In this document: in pieces, positions 45,406-54,220 of the stretch | Position numbering within the stretch: the first letter of the stretch is position 1 | How the letters are laid out: each line of letters starts with the position of its first letter | Assembly: GCF_052113205.1 (NCBI RefSeq) | Contig: NZ_JBFRCU010000001.1 | Coordinates: 124,001-188,000, forward strand | Origin: Inquilinus sp052113205 | Lineage (GTDB): Bacteria > Pseudomonadota > Alphaproteobacteria > DSM-16000 > Inquilinaceae | Direction: 5' to 3' | DNA: 64,000 nucleotides | Notes under the pieces: model-generated | Database searches by the model: none | What the model was told of the DNA's origin: nothing | What the model saw: only the letters and a program-made list of their open reading frames with translations | Made by a program: the position numbers and the translations under genes

Positions 45406-46323
45406 GTGTCCGTCTATCCGAGAAATCTGGTCGGCTACGGTCCGAACCCGCCCCAGGCCGATTGGCCGGGCGGCGCCCGGCTGGCGCTGCAATTCGTCCT
45501 CAATTACGAGGAGGGCGGCGAAAACTCGATCCTGCACGGTGACGCAGCCTCCGAGAGCTTCCTGTCCGAGATCGTCGGCGCCCAGCCGCTGCCGGGCGTG
45601 CGCCACATCTCGATGGAATCCCTCTACGATTACGGCGCCAGGGTCGGCGTCTGGCGGATCCTGAAGCTGTTCGAGCGCAAGGGCATTCCGCTGACCATCT
45701 ACGCCGTCGCCATGGCGGCGGAGCGGCACCCGCAGGTGATCCGCGCCATGGTCGAGGCCGGGCATGAGATCGCCAGCCACGGCTATCGCTGGATCAACTA
45801 CCAGTATGTCGACGAGGCGGTGGAGCGCGAGCATCTGCGCAAGGCAGTCGAGATCCTGGAGCAGGTATCGGGCCAGCGTCCGCTCGGCTGGTACACCGGC
45901 CGCACCAGCCCGAACACCCGGCGCCTGGTGGCGGAGCATGGCGGCTTCCTCTACGACGCCGATGCCTATGACGACGACCTGCCGTATTGGGAGCGGGTGG
46001 GGGACACGCCGCAGCTGATCGTGCCCTACACGCTGGACGCCAACGACATGCGCTTCGCCGCGGTCCAGGGCTTCAACTCCGGCGACCAGTTCTACGCCTA
46101 TCTCAAGGACAGCTTCGACGCGCTGTACCAGGAGGGGGCGGAGACGCCGCGGATGATGTCGGTCGGGCTGCATTGCCGCATCGTCGGCCGCCCCGGCCGG
46201 ATCATGGCGCTGGAGCGGTTCCTGGATTATGCGAAGCAGCATGACGGCGTCTGGTTCTGCCGCCGCATCGAGATCGCCCGCCACTGGCGGGAGAAGCATC
46301 CCTATGGCGAGGCCGGGGCATGA
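45406..46323 (+). CDS. puuE: Allantoinase PuuE (polysaccharide-deacetylase fold)
   Basis: This 305-aa NodB-fold protein hydrolyses allantoin to allantoate without the usual metal-dependent amidohydrolase. Signatures are PRNLVGYGPNPPQADWPGGA at the N terminus, LNYEEGGENSILHGD, MESLYDYGARVGVWRIL, GHEIASHGYRWINYQ (about residue 120) and the Thr/Ser-rich GWYTGRTSPNTRRLV. I use GTG 45406 because GGGGAGG lies 5 bp upstream and the family start follows. Its stop overlaps uraD by 4 bp. It begins the puuE-uraD-allC-M20 operon. Confidence 0.94.
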   Translation: MSVYPRNLVGYGPNPPQADWPGGARLALQFVLNYEEGGENSILHGDAASESFLSEIVGAQPLPGVRHISMESLYDYGARVGVWRILKLFERKGIPLTIYAVAMAAERHPQVIRAMVEAGHEIASHGYRWINYQYVDEAVEREHLRKAVEILEQVSGQRPLGWYTGRTSPNTRRLVAEHGGFLYDADAYDDDLPYWERVGDTPQLIVPYTLDANDMRFAAVQGFNSGDQFYAYLKDSFDALYQEGAETPRMMSVGLHCRIVGRPGRIMALERFLDYAKQHDGVWFCRRIEIARHWREKHPYGEAGA

Positions 46324-46832
46324 CCCTCCCGCACCCCAGCACCATGGACCGCGACCTGTTCACCGTGCGCTTCGGCGGGGTGTTCGAGCATTCGCCCTGG
46401 ATCGCCGCGGCGGCCTGGGAGGCCGGGCTGGGCCATGAGCAGGACACGGCCGAAGGGCTGCACGCCGCCCTCCGCGCCGTGTTCCGCGCCGCCGACCATG
46501 ACCGGCAGCTCGGCGTGCTGTGCGCCCATCCCGACCTGGCCGGGCGGCTGGCGGTGGCGGGAGAACTGACCGCCAGCTCCAGCGCCGAGCAGGCCAGCGC
46601 CGGGCTCGACCGCTGCTCGCCGGCGGAGTTCGCCCGGTTCCAGGAGCTCAACGCCGCCTATGTCGAGCGCTTCGGCTTCCCCTTCATCATGGCGGTGAAG
46701 GGCCGCAGCCGGGCCGAGATCCTGGCCGCCTTCGAGCGCCGGGCCGGCAACCCGCGCGACACCGAATTCGCCACGGCCCTGGCCGAGGTGGAAACCATCG
46801 CCCTCCTGCGACTGAAGGACCTGCTGCCGTGA
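46320..46832 (+). CDS. uraD: OHCU decarboxylase
   Basis: This 170-aa helical enzyme decarboxylates 2-oxo-4-hydroxy-4-carboxy-5-ureidoimidazoline to S-allantoin. It contains FEHSPWIAAAAWEAGL, the catalytic His in LCAHPDLAGRLAVAGEL (about residue 67), EQASAGLDRCSPAEFARF and the C-terminal YVERFGFPFIMAVKGRSRAE. Start and stop overlap the neighbouring genes by 4 bp each, giving a coupled operon. Confidence 0.95.
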   Translation: MTLPHPSTMDRDLFTVRFGGVFEHSPWIAAAAWEAGLGHEQDTAEGLHAALRAVFRAADHDRQLGVLCAHPDLAGRLAVAGELTASSSAEQASAGLDRCSPAEFARFQELNAAYVERFGFPFIMAVKGRSRAEILAAFERRAGNPRDTEFATALAEVETIALLRLKDLLP

Positions 46833-48085
46833 GCCTCGGCACCGCTCCGACCCAGAACACCCTCGCCCATGGCCCGGCGCTGATGCAGCGGCTGGACGCC
46901 CTGGCCCGCTTCAGCGAGGATCCGGACCGGCTGACCCGCACCTTCCTGTCGCCGGCGCACCGCCAGGCGGCCGACCAGGTGCTGGCCTGGATGCGCGAGG
47001 CCGGCATGGCGGCGCGGACCGACGCCGCCGGCAATGTCGTCGGTCGCTATGAGGGCGACCGGCCGGGCCTGCCGGCGCTGCTGCTGGGCTCCCACATCGA
47101 CACGGTGCGCGACGCCGGGAAATACGACGGCAATCTCGGCGTGCTGGCCGCTATCGCCGTGGTCGACGAGCTGCACCGGCGCGGCGAGCGGCTGCCTTTC
47201 GCCGTCGAGGTGCTGGCCTTCGGCGACGAGGAGGGCGTGCGCTTCCCGGTCACCCTGACCGGCAGCCAGACCGTCGCCGGCACCGTCGACCCGGCCGTGG
47301 CCGATGCGGTCGACGACAACGGACTGCGCCTGGGCGACCTGCTGTGCGACTTCGGCGGCGACCCGGACGGGCTGCAGGCCGAGGCCCGGCGGCGCGACCG
47401 CGTGCTCGGCTATGTCGAGCTGCATATCGAGCAAGGTCCGGTGCTGGAGGCGGAGGACCTGCCGCTCGGAATCGTCACCGCGATCAACGGCGCCGCCCGC
47501 TACAATGCCACGGTCCGCGGCATGGCCGGCCATGCCGGCACCGTGCCGATGGACCTCCGCCATGACGCGCTGGCCGCCGCCGCCTCGATGATCCTCGCGG
47601 TCGAACGCTGCGCCCAGGCGGGGCGCGACGTGGTGGCGACGGTGGGGCAGCTCGATGTCCAGCCCGGCGCGGTCAACGTCATCCCCGGCGCGGTGCGCTT
47701 CACCATCGACATCCGCGCGCCGGACGATGCCGACCGCCTGGCCGCGATGGCCGAGATGATTGCGGCGCTGGAGGGCATCGCCCGCGGCCGCGGCGTCGAG
47801 CTGACGCTCGACCGCTACCATGACGCCGGCGCCGTGCGCTGCGACGAGGCGCTGATGGCGCGGCTGGAGACGGCGATCCGCCGCCACGGCCTGCCGGCGC
47901 GGCGCCTGCCCAGCGGTGCCGGCCATGACGCCATGGCGATGGCGTCGCTGACCCCGGTGGCGATGCTGTTCCTGCGCTGCCGCGGCGGGATCAGCCACAA
48001 CCCGGCCGAATCCATCACTGTCGAGGATGCGGACCTCTCCGTCCGCGTCCTGCTCGACCTGCTTCGCCAGTACGACCCCGCCTGA
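46829..48085 (+). CDS. allC: Allantoate amidohydrolase-like (M20 family, hydantoinase/carbamoylase type)
   Basis: This 418-aa dinuclear metal amidase has GSHIDTVRDAGKYDGNLGVL (about residue 85), EVLAFGDEEGVRFPVTLTGS (about 128), ELHIEQGPVLEAEDLPLGIV (about 195) and GRSxH-like GMAGHAGTVPMDLRHDALAA. C-terminal PSGAGHDAMAMASLTPVAML and HNPAESI follow. In this context it should convert allantoate to ureidoglycine or ureidoglycolate plus ammonia. The start is GTG 46829, overlapping the uraD stop. Ureidoglycolate or N-carbamoyl-amino-acid hydrolase activity cannot be excluded. Confidence 0.88.
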   Translation: MSLGTAPTQNTLAHGPALMQRLDALARFSEDPDRLTRTFLSPAHRQAADQVLAWMREAGMAARTDAAGNVVGRYEGDRPGLPALLLGSHIDTVRDAGKYDGNLGVLAAIAVVDELHRRGERLPFAVEVLAFGDEEGVRFPVTLTGSQTVAGTVDPAVADAVDDNGLRLGDLLCDFGGDPDGLQAEARRRDRVLGYVELHIEQGPVLEAEDLPLGIVTAINGAARYNATVRGMAGHAGTVPMDLRHDALAAAASMILAVERCAQAGRDVVATVGQLDVQPGAVNVIPGAVRFTIDIRAPDDADRLAAMAEMIAALEGIARGRGVELTLDRYHDAGAVRCDEALMARLETAIRRHGLPARRLPSGAGHDAMAMASLTPVAMLFLRCRGGISHNPAESITVEDADLSVRVLLDLLRQYDPA

Positions 48086-48101
48086 CACGAAAGACCTTGG
48101 G

Positions 48102-49334
48102 ATGACCGACAGCATCGACACCGCCATCCACAGCTACCTCCTCGGCGCGCGCGAGCAGCAGGCCCGGTTCCTGGCGGAGCTGGTCAAGGTCCCGTCCGAC
48201 AACCCGCCCGGCGATTGCGACGCGCATGCGAAGCGGACCAGCGAGCTGCTGCGCGAGCTCGGCTTCGAGGTCGAGGTCCATCCGGTGCCGGCCGAACTGG
48301 CGCGGGCGCATGGCATGATCAGCGCCAGCAACCTGATCGTCCGCCGCCGCTTCGGCGACGGGCCGGTGATCGCCCTGAACGCCCATGGCGACGTGGTGGC
48401 GCCGGGCGAGGGCTGGACCCACGACCCCTATGGCGCCGAGGTGGTCGACGGCTGGATGTATGGCCGCGGCGCCGCCGTCTCGAAATCCGACATCGCCAGC
48501 TACGCCTTCGCCCTGAAGGCGCTGGAGGAAGCCGGCCGGCTGACCCGCGGCACGGTCGAGCTGCACTTCACCTATGACGAGGAATCGGGCGGCGAGATTG
48601 GGCCGAAGCTGATCCTGGAGCAGGGGCTGTCCAAGCCCGACTTCGCCATCGCCGCCGCCTTCAGCTATGCGGTGGTGACGGCGCACAATGGCTGCCTGCA
48701 TCTCGAGGTCGAGGTGCGCGGCCGGTCGGCCCATGCCGCGCTGCCATCCACCGGCATTGACGCGCTGGAGGCGGCGACGCCGATCCTGGTGCGGCTGTAC
48801 GAGCACCGGCGCCTCTACCGGACCACGATGTCGAAGGTCACCGGCATCGGCTCGCCGCAGCTGACCATCGGGCTGATCGAGGGCGGCATCAACACCAATG
48901 TCGTGCCCGACCGGGTGGCGTTCCGGCTCGACCGCCGGCTGATCCCGGAGGAGAACGGCGCTGCGGTGGAGGCGGAGCTGCGCGGCGTGATCGAGGACGC
49001 GGCCAAGGCTTTCCCGAAGGCGACGGTCACGATCCGCCGCATCCTCTTGGCCGAGCCGCTGTCGCCGCTGCCGGGCACCGACCGTCTGGCCCAGGCGATC
49101 CGCCGCCGTGCCGGGCCGGTGCTGGGCGAGGAGATCCCGGTGAAGGGCGTGCCGCTCTATACCGACGCCCGGCACTATGCCGCCGCCGGAGTGCCGATCG
49201 CCCTCTACGGCGCCGGCCCCCGCACCATCGAAGACGCCAACGCCCACCGCGCCGATGAGCGGCTGAAGCTCGACGACCTGTACAAGGCGACCGAGGTGAT
49301 CGCGCTGGCGGTCCGGGACCTGCTGGCGGAGTAG
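48102..49334 (+). CDS. M20-family amidohydrolase/peptidase, substrate unknown
   Basis: This 410-aa ArgE/DapE-type metallohydrolase has NAHGDVVAPGEGWTHDPYGA (about residue 96; metal His and Asp), VDGWMYGRGAAVSKSDIASY and TYDEESGGEIGPKLILEQGL (about 160; catalytic and metal Glu), then a dimerisation lid with GRSAHAALPSTGIDALEAAT. The usual GRGxxDMK metal-ligand segment is replaced by GRGAAVSKSD, with the acidic ligand shifted. It follows allC closely (16 bp), so it probably acts in the same pathway. Because no AllA is found, ureidoglycolate hydrolysis is a candidate role. Confidence 0.72.
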   Translation: MTDSIDTAIHSYLLGAREQQARFLAELVKVPSDNPPGDCDAHAKRTSELLRELGFEVEVHPVPAELARAHGMISASNLIVRRRFGDGPVIALNAHGDVVAPGEGWTHDPYGAEVVDGWMYGRGAAVSKSDIASYAFALKALEEAGRLTRGTVELHFTYDEESGGEIGPKLILEQGLSKPDFAIAAAFSYAVVTAHNGCLHLEVEVRGRSAHAALPSTGIDALEAATPILVRLYEHRRLYRTTMSKVTGIGSPQLTIGLIEGGINTNVVPDRVAFRLDRRLIPEENGAAVEAELRGVIEDAAKAFPKATVTIRRILLAEPLSPLPGTDRLAQAIRRRAGPVLGEEIPVKGVPLYTDARHYAAAGVPIALYGAGPRTIEDANAHRADERLKLDDLYKATEVIALAVRDLLAE

Positions 49335-49380
49335 GGGGCGGACGCCGCCCCCCTCAAACTGTCATGCCCGGATTCCTCGC

Positions 49381-49595
49381 ACGGGTGTCCGGTTGAAGAG
49401 AAACGGCAACCGAAGTGTGTTTATCTTGGGTCTCTATTCTATTTTATTGTCATCCTCGGGCTTGACCCGAGGATCCAGGGGCGGCCAGAGCGGTTCTTGG
49501 CGGCCCCTGGATTGCCGGGTCAGGCCCGGCAATGACAATAAAAGTTGAAGTCGGTCGCTCTATCCGCAACCTCAAACACTCAACTAGACACCCGT
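49381..49595. repeat. Composite repeat: family D outer element carrying a family C palindrome, copy 1
   Basis: The outer ends ACGGGTGTCCGGTTGA and CAACTAGACACCCGT are inverted. Inside, at about 49446-49540, is a full family C element (GTCATCCTCGGGCTTGACCC at its left). A 212-bp relative is at 61243-61454. Just left, at 49359-49380, is a decayed family C half-arm. The 319-bp gap 49335-49653 contains nothing else that I can identify. Confidence 0.75.
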
Positions 49596-49653
49596 AGGCG
49601 CCGCGCGAGAGCCCGCCCCGACAATCGCTTGCGGACGCGATGCCGGTCGTCGG

Positions 49654-49950
49654 TCAGGCTGAAAGATGGCGTTCCCAATCCTGGCGGTGATGTAGAACGC
49701 GAATGATCAGCACGCCGCCAGACTCGTCGATGAGATAGACGATGATATGGGCGTCCTTGGGATAGACACGGACCGGCGGTCGGATTTCCGTGCGTTCGCG
49801 CATGAGAAGGGGCTGGGCGGCGATGCGCTCGAAGGCAGCTTCCAGTCCGGCATGATAACGTTCTGCCTGAACAGTGCCGAATGTCTGGACCCCGTAGACA
49901 TAGATGTCGACGATGTCGGAAGCGGCCTCCTCCGTGATCCTATAGGCCAT
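49654..49950 (-). CDS. parE: ParE/RelE-superfamily toxin
   Basis: This 98-aa protein begins MAYRITEEAASDIVDIYVYG and has the ParE fold signatures AERYHAGLEAAFERIAAQPL and the C-terminal VLIIRVLHHRQDWERHL. ParE proteins poison DNA gyrase; related RelE proteins cleave mRNA. It overlaps the upstream antitoxin by 11 bp. Codon use is less GC-biased than the surroundings, in keeping with a mobile toxin-antitoxin module. Confidence 0.87.
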   Translation of the reverse strand: MAYRITEEAASDIVDIYVYGVQTFGTVQAERYHAGLEAAFERIAAQPLLMRERTEIRPPVRVYPKDAHIIVYLIDESGGVLIIRVLHHRQDWERHLSA

Positions 49951-50440
49951 CGCCTCCAGCTGCCCCCGCGCGGCGGCGGGCCTCGGTCAACAGGTCCCTC
50001 ATGGTATCTGCGCTGATGCCGCTTCTGAGGCCTTCGTCGATGAGGCGCTGGAATTCTGCAATTCTCTGTTGCCGCTCGACCGGGTCGTCGGATCGAACGA
50101 TCCCGTCGAGATCAACTTTTGCGGCACGAATCGCGTCCATGTCCGGCCGTCCGTCCGCCAGGAAGTCGATCTCACGGCAATATGTCAACTGGGACGGTTG
50201 CGGTGTTCGGCTGGCAAACCCTCTATTGGCCAATGCCCGTCGATACCGTTCGGCATCATCCAATCCTTCGCCGAAAAACTGCACTCCGAAGAGATCTTTT
50301 TGGCGAGCGGATGTCGCCCAATAGCGAATCCCCGGGCGGAACTCCAAGGATCGGAGATACCGGCCACTGGCGGCTTTGGTGGCAGCCTTTTCCCCGATGT
50401 CCGAAAGAATTTTGTGAGTGCGTTCGTTGAAACTGCCCAT
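49940..50440 (-). CDS. ParD-like antitoxin with an unusual N-terminal domain
   Basis: The C-terminal part of this 166-aa protein (about 118-160, RQQRIAEFQRLIDEGLRSGI..TMRDLLTEARRR) matches the toxin-binding tail of ParD/CopG antitoxins. These are normally about 80-90 aa with an N-terminal ribbon-helix-helix. Here residues 1-110 (for example LEFRPGIRYWATSARQKDLF) match no DNA-binding fold that I recognise. GGAGGAT is 9 bp before the ATG. It is transcribed before the toxin from a strong promoter that overlaps a palindrome, so the N-terminal domain may be a new DNA-binding or sensor module. Confidence 0.6.
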   Translation of the reverse strand: MGSFNERTHKILSDIGEKAATKAASGRYLRSLEFRPGIRYWATSARQKDLFGVQFFGEGLDDAERYRRALANRGFASRTPQPSQLTYCREIDFLADGRPDMDAIRAAKVDLDGIVRSDDPVERQQRIAEFQRLIDEGLRSGISADTMRDLLTEARRRAGAAGGDGL

Positions 50441-50510
50441 GAGAGATATCCTCCGGAAAGGGCGATACCGGCCTGGATCAGCACACCACGAGCATCATCC
50501 GTGGCGTGTG

Positions 50511-50548
50511 GAAATGCATAATAATATGCATTTCACATATCTTGTCAA
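50511..50548 (-). promoter_or_regulatory. Toxin-antitoxin promoter with overlapping palindromic operator
   Basis: On the minus strand TTGACA (50543-50548) is followed after 16 bp by TATTAT (50521-50526), a near-consensus vegetative promoter. The -10 box sits inside GAAATGCATA-ataa-TATGCATTTC, a perfect 10-bp inverted repeat at 50511-50534. This arrangement fits autorepression by the antitoxin or toxin-antitoxin complex. Confidence 0.7.
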
Positions 50549-50601
50549 AAGCGGGCTCACCTTGAGGGCGGCCTGGCCGGCCTTGTCGGGCTATCAGAAT
50601 G

Positions 50602-50630
50602 TGTTGGGTTCACCGCAGGCGAACCCAACA
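50602..50630. repeat. Palindromic repeat, family F, copy 2
   Basis: TGTTGGGTTC and GAACCCAACA form a hairpin. A further half-copy (GCGAACCCAACG) is near 50661. It lies between the TA promoter and terC. The stretch 50549-50715 shows no gene. Confidence 0.7.
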
Positions 50631-50715
50631 CGGTGCCGCGTCGACATGCTGGATTCTCTTCGCGAACCCAACGTCTGAGGCCAGTGGGCCAGGCGAACGC
50701 CCGGCCCTTGTGCCT

Positions 50716-51372
50716 TTACATCGCGCCCTGGAGATGCGGCCAGACCTCGTTCGCGCCGCGCCAGATCATGTCGATGGCGACGTAGAGGATGATCGCCAGG
50801 CCGACATAGGCGATCCAGCGGTGGCGGTTCAGCAGCTTGGCGATGAACGAGGCGGCGAAGCCCATCAGCGCGATCGACAGCGCCAGGCCGAACACCAGGA
50901 TGGCCGGGTGCTCGCGCGCCGCGCCGGCCACCGCCAGCACGTTGTCCAGCGACATCGACACGTCGGCGATCACGATCTGCCAGGCGGCCTGGGCGAAGGT
51001 CTTGCGCGGCGCGCCCCCCGGACTCCCATTTCCGTCCGCATCATGGCCGGCCAGCGCCTCCTCGGCGTCGTGGTCTTGCTTGGCGGTGTGGCGCAGCTCG
51101 CGCCACATCTTCCAGCACACCCACAGCAGCAGCACGCCGCCGGCCAGCAGCAGGCCGACGATGGCCAGCAGCTGCGTCGTCGCCAGGGCGAACACGATGC
51201 GCAGCACCGTGGCGGCGGCGATGCCGATCAGGATCGCCTTGCCGCGTTGTTCCTTGGGCAGCCCGGCCGCGGCCAGGCCGATGACGATGGCGTTGTCGCC
51301 CGCCAGCACCAGATCGATCATGATGACCTGGAGCAGGGCGGTCAGCGCCTCGCCCGTCAGCAGATGTTCCAT
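50716..51372 (-). CDS. TerC/YjbE-family integral membrane protein
   Basis: This 218-aa protein with about seven helices carries the family's two acidic motifs: MIDLVLAGDNAIVIGLAAAG (about residue 20) and VIADVSMSLDNVLAVAGAAR (about 135). TerC-family proteins export or handle metal ions, several of them manganese. A charged cytoplasmic loop at about residues 93-122 (rich in Asp, His, Gly) separates the two halves. It is divergent from the AraC gene. No manganese riboswitch could be confirmed upstream. Confidence 0.87.
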   Translation of the reverse strand: MEHLLTGEALTALLQVIMIDLVLAGDNAIVIGLAAAGLPKEQRGKAILIGIAAATVLRIVFALATTQLLAIVGLLLAGGVLLLWVCWKMWRELRHTAKQDHDAEEALAGHDADGNGSPGGAPRKTFAQAAWQIVIADVSMSLDNVLAVAGAAREHPAILVFGLALSIALMGFAASFIAKLLNRHRWIAYVGLAIILYVAIDMIWRGANEVWPHLQGAM

Positions 51373-51609
51373 GCGAGAACCGTCCTCTTCGTCGCGAGGA
51401 GCGGCCGGCATGCCATCCCGGGGGAGCGTGTCAGGGGGTCGGCAGGCGGGCCACTCGATGAGTCTCCAGTCCGACATCGCAGCTCCCGGAGGAACTGCCA
51501 GAGGGGCCCGGCCTGGTCGCGCCCATATAGCGACGAGGCCTCGCCGGCTCAAGCTCCCGGTCGTAGACTGCGGCGTGGACGCCTCAGGTCGTCCCAGGAG
51601 TGTGGCGGA

Positions 51610-52470
51610 ATGGATACACATGAGCCGGTGATCCGGTCCGGCGCGATCGTGCCGGAGAAGGCCGGGCAATGGGCGGGCTTCGCCGCCGGGCTGTTCGCCG
51701 CCACCGGCCATGCGGTCGAGGCCGCGCCGTCGCCCGACCTGCGGCTCAGCCTGCATGTCGGGCCGCCGGTGATGGCCCATTGCCGGGCCGAGGGGCTGGT
51801 GCAGGACCGGCTGCAGCGCGAGGGCGACATCGACCTGCTGCCCGCCGGCGCGGCCGGGGCGTGGGAGGATGAAGGCCCGGCCCGCTTCCTGCTGCTGCGC
51901 CTGGCCCCGGCGCTGATGCGCAGCGCGGCGGAGGGGCTGGGGCTGGCCTCCGGCCGGCTGGAGATCGCGCCGCGGCTGCAGCTGCGCGATCCGCGGATCG
52001 AGCATCTCGGCTGGGCCCTGAAGGCCGAGCTGGAGGCCGGATCGGAATCCGACCCGCTCTACGCCGACAGCATCGGCCTGGCCCTGGCGGCGCATCTGCT
52101 CCGTCGTTACGCGGCGCCGATCCCGGCTGCCGCTTCGGGCCAGGCGTTGTCGCGGCGGCAGCTCGCCCGGGTTCTGGAGCTGATCGAGGCGCGGCTGGAC
52201 CAGCGTCTGGCCCTGGCCGAGCTGGCGGCGGCCGCCGGGCTCAGCCCGTCGCATTTCAAGCCGCTGTTCAAGGCCTCGACCGGGCTGGCGCCGCACCAGT
52301 TCGTGATCCGCCGCCGGGTCGAGCGGGCGCGGGCGCTGCTGCTGGACGGAAGCCTGCCGATGGCGCAAGTCGCGCTCGACGCCGGCTTCGCCCATCAGAG
52401 CCACATGGCCCGGGCGATGCGCCGGATTCTCGGCATGACCCCCAGCGCCCTGCGGCGCGAGCGGGGCTGA
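51610..52470 (+). CDS. AraC-family transcriptional regulator
   Basis: This 286-aa protein has a variable N-terminal half (no recognised ligand domain) and a C-terminal double helix-turn-helix from about residue 185: LIEARLDQRLALAELAAAAG, LSPSHFKPLFKASTGLAPHQ, and DAGFAHQSHMARAMRRILGM with TPSALR. AGGAG lies 9 bp upstream of the ATG. It may regulate the NmrA gene that follows 108 bp downstream on the same strand, an arrangement often seen. Confidence 0.87.
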   Translation: MDTHEPVIRSGAIVPEKAGQWAGFAAGLFAATGHAVEAAPSPDLRLSLHVGPPVMAHCRAEGLVQDRLQREGDIDLLPAGAAGAWEDEGPARFLLLRLAPALMRSAAEGLGLASGRLEIAPRLQLRDPRIEHLGWALKAELEAGSESDPLYADSIGLALAAHLLRRYAAPIPAAASGQALSRRQLARVLELIEARLDQRLALAELAAAAGLSPSHFKPLFKASTGLAPHQFVIRRRVERARALLLDGSLPMAQVALDAGFAHQSHMARAMRRILGMTPSALRRERG

Positions 52471-52578
52471 TCGCCGCCGTCCGAACCTGCTCCCGCCCGT
52501 CCGTTCCGGCGCGACCGGCCGGGCGCCGGCGCGGCAAGGTCCCGCCCGGCCCATCCGGGGCAATGCGGGAGAGAGAGC

Positions 52579-53448
52579 ATGTTCACCATCATCGGCGCCA
52601 CGGGCCGGATCGGCGGGGCCGCGGCGCGGGAGCTGCGGCGGCGGGGCAGGGCGGTGCGGGCGATCGTCCGCGATCCCGGCAAGGCCGGCGCCCTGGCCGA
52701 TTCCGGCTGCGACATCGCCGTGGCCGACATCGCCGACACCGAGGCGCTGGCCACGGCGCTGAAGGGTGCCGAGGGCGTGCTGGCGGTCGTGCCGCTGAAC
52801 CCGTCGCGCGGTGACGTCGCCGCCGAGACCCGCAGCCTGATCGACAGCCTGGGTCAGGCGCTGGAGGCGGCACGGCCGCCGCGCATCATCGCCATCTCCG
52901 ACTATGGCGCCCAGCACGCGGCCGGCACCGGCATCACCGTGCTGTTCCATGACCTGGAGCAGCGGCTCGGCAGCCTGCCGGGCATCGCCTTTCTGCGCTC
53001 GGCCGAGCACATGCAGAACTGGGCGCGGTCGCTGCGCCCGGCCATGGCAACCGGCGTGCTGGCCAGCCTGCACCATCCGCTCGACAAGCGCTTCCCGACC
53101 GTCTCGGCCCCCGATGTCGGGCTGATCGCGGCCGACCTGCTGGCCGCGGCCGAGGCGCCGCCGCGCATCCTCCACGCCGAAGGGCCGCAGCGCTATACGC
53201 CGATGGATGTCGCCGCTGCTCTGGCCACGCCCCTCGGCCGGCCGGTCCAGGCCGTCGCCTTGCCGCGCGACCAATGGGACCAGGCGCTCGCGGCGGGCGG
53301 GCTCAGCGAGGGCTATGTCCGGCTGATCACCGATCTCTACGACGCCCACAATGCCGGCCGGATCGAGGTCGAGGGCGGCGAGATCCGGCGCGGCACCACG
53401 CCGCTGGCCGAGGTGCTGGCGGCGCTGGTGCGGCAGGCGGCCGGCTAG
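52579..53448 (+). CDS. NmrA/atypical SDR-family NAD(P)-binding protein
   Basis: This 289-aa protein begins with a Rossmann motif FTIIGATGRIGGAAARELRR and continues with VRAIVRDPGKAGALADSGCD. The middle IIAISDYGAQHAAGTGITVL matches NmrA-like and quinone-oxidoreductase-type atypical SDRs that lack the YxxxK pair. The family often senses NADPH or reduces quinones. GAGAGAG precedes the ATG. Function is only family-level. Confidence 0.82.
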   Translation: MFTIIGATGRIGGAAARELRRRGRAVRAIVRDPGKAGALADSGCDIAVADIADTEALATALKGAEGVLAVVPLNPSRGDVAAETRSLIDSLGQALEAARPPRIIAISDYGAQHAAGTGITVLFHDLEQRLGSLPGIAFLRSAEHMQNWARSLRPAMATGVLASLHHPLDKRFPTVSAPDVGLIAADLLAAAEAPPRILHAEGPQRYTPMDVAAALATPLGRPVQAVALPRDQWDQALAAGGLSEGYVRLITDLYDAHNAGRIEVEGGEIRRGTTPLAEVLAALVRQAAG

Positions 53449-53506
53449 ATCTCTCGGGTCATGTCACCGCGTCTGATAGGGGCTGAAGAGGGTGTTGGCG
53501 TTTGTT

Positions 53507-53640
53507 TTGCCTCTCCCGCCTGGCGGGAGAGGTCGGGCGTCCGCAGGACGACCGGGTGAGGGCTGGTCCGGGCCTCGACAAAGGACCCTCACCCGGAGCC
53601 GCTTCGCGTCTCCGACCTCTCCCGTAAACGGGAGAGGCAA
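53507..53640. repeat. Palindromic repeat, family A, copy 4
   Basis: TTGCCTCTCCCGCCTGGCGG at the left and CTCCCGTAAACGGGAGAGG at the right, with CCCTCACCCGG in the centre. It lies between the convergent NmrA and GFA genes, where it may serve as a bidirectional terminator. Confidence 0.85.
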
Positions 53641-53697
53641 CACTTTACCGCCTTGATACGATCGGGATGGCCGGATCTGGCCTGAACCCATCCCGCT

Positions 53698-54108
53698 CTA
53701 GCCCGGGAACTCCTCATATTGCGGCAGGTCGTCGGCGATGGTGTACCAGGGCGCCTTGGAGCCGACGAAGATGTGCTCGGTCGGCCGGATGGTCGGGTCG
53801 TCGACCAGCGTGCCCATGGCGACATGGACATAGGCGCCGTCGCGGACGACCGAGAACAGCAGCGAGCCGCAGGCCCGGCAATGCGTGTTGTTGTGGTCCG
53901 GCTCGCCATAGATCATCAGCCCGTCCCGGCCTTGTGTCACCGCCAGCTTGCCGCGCTCGATGCCGGCGATGGGCTTGAACGCCGACCCGGTCGTCCGCCG
54001 GCAGTTCGAGCAGTGGCAGTTCAGGGCGTAGAGGAACTCGTCCGCCACTTCGTAATGGACGGCGCCGCAATAGCATTTGCCGGTCAGCATGCGCACGCTC
54101 TCGGTCAT
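53698..54108 (-). CDS. GFA/CENP-V family zinc protein, copy 2
   Basis: This 136-aa protein has the GFA zinc ligands GKCYCGAVHYEV (about residue 11), LNCHCSNCRRTTGSAF (about 32) and HCRACGSLLFS (about 80). AGAGGAAAG lies 4 bp before the ATG at 54108. It is divergent from deoC. It belongs to a different subfamily from the one at 15061. The substrate is unknown. Confidence 0.82.
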   Translation of the reverse strand: MTESVRMLTGKCYCGAVHYEVADEFLYALNCHCSNCRRTTGSAFKPIAGIERGKLAVTQGRDGLMIYGEPDHNNTHCRACGSLLFSVVRDGAYVHVAMGTLVDDPTIRPTEHIFVGSKAPWYTIADDLPQYEEFPG

Positions 54109-54220
54109 GGGCTTTCCTCTCCAAGGGTCTCGGTTCGGGCCAGCGTATCGTTCCGCGCTGCGCCTTGACAGCCTGGTGCCGGCGGCGCTCTGTTCCGGCA
54201 GATTTCCAAGGGAGAAGCCC

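Noticed and set aside
51373..51609. yybP-ykoY manganese riboswitch upstream of the TerC gene
   Set aside because: I looked for the conserved GGGGAGUA and partner loops on the minus strand and found only partial GC-rich resemblances. It cannot be supported without covariance-model scanning (Infernal with the Rfam yybP-ykoY model would decide).
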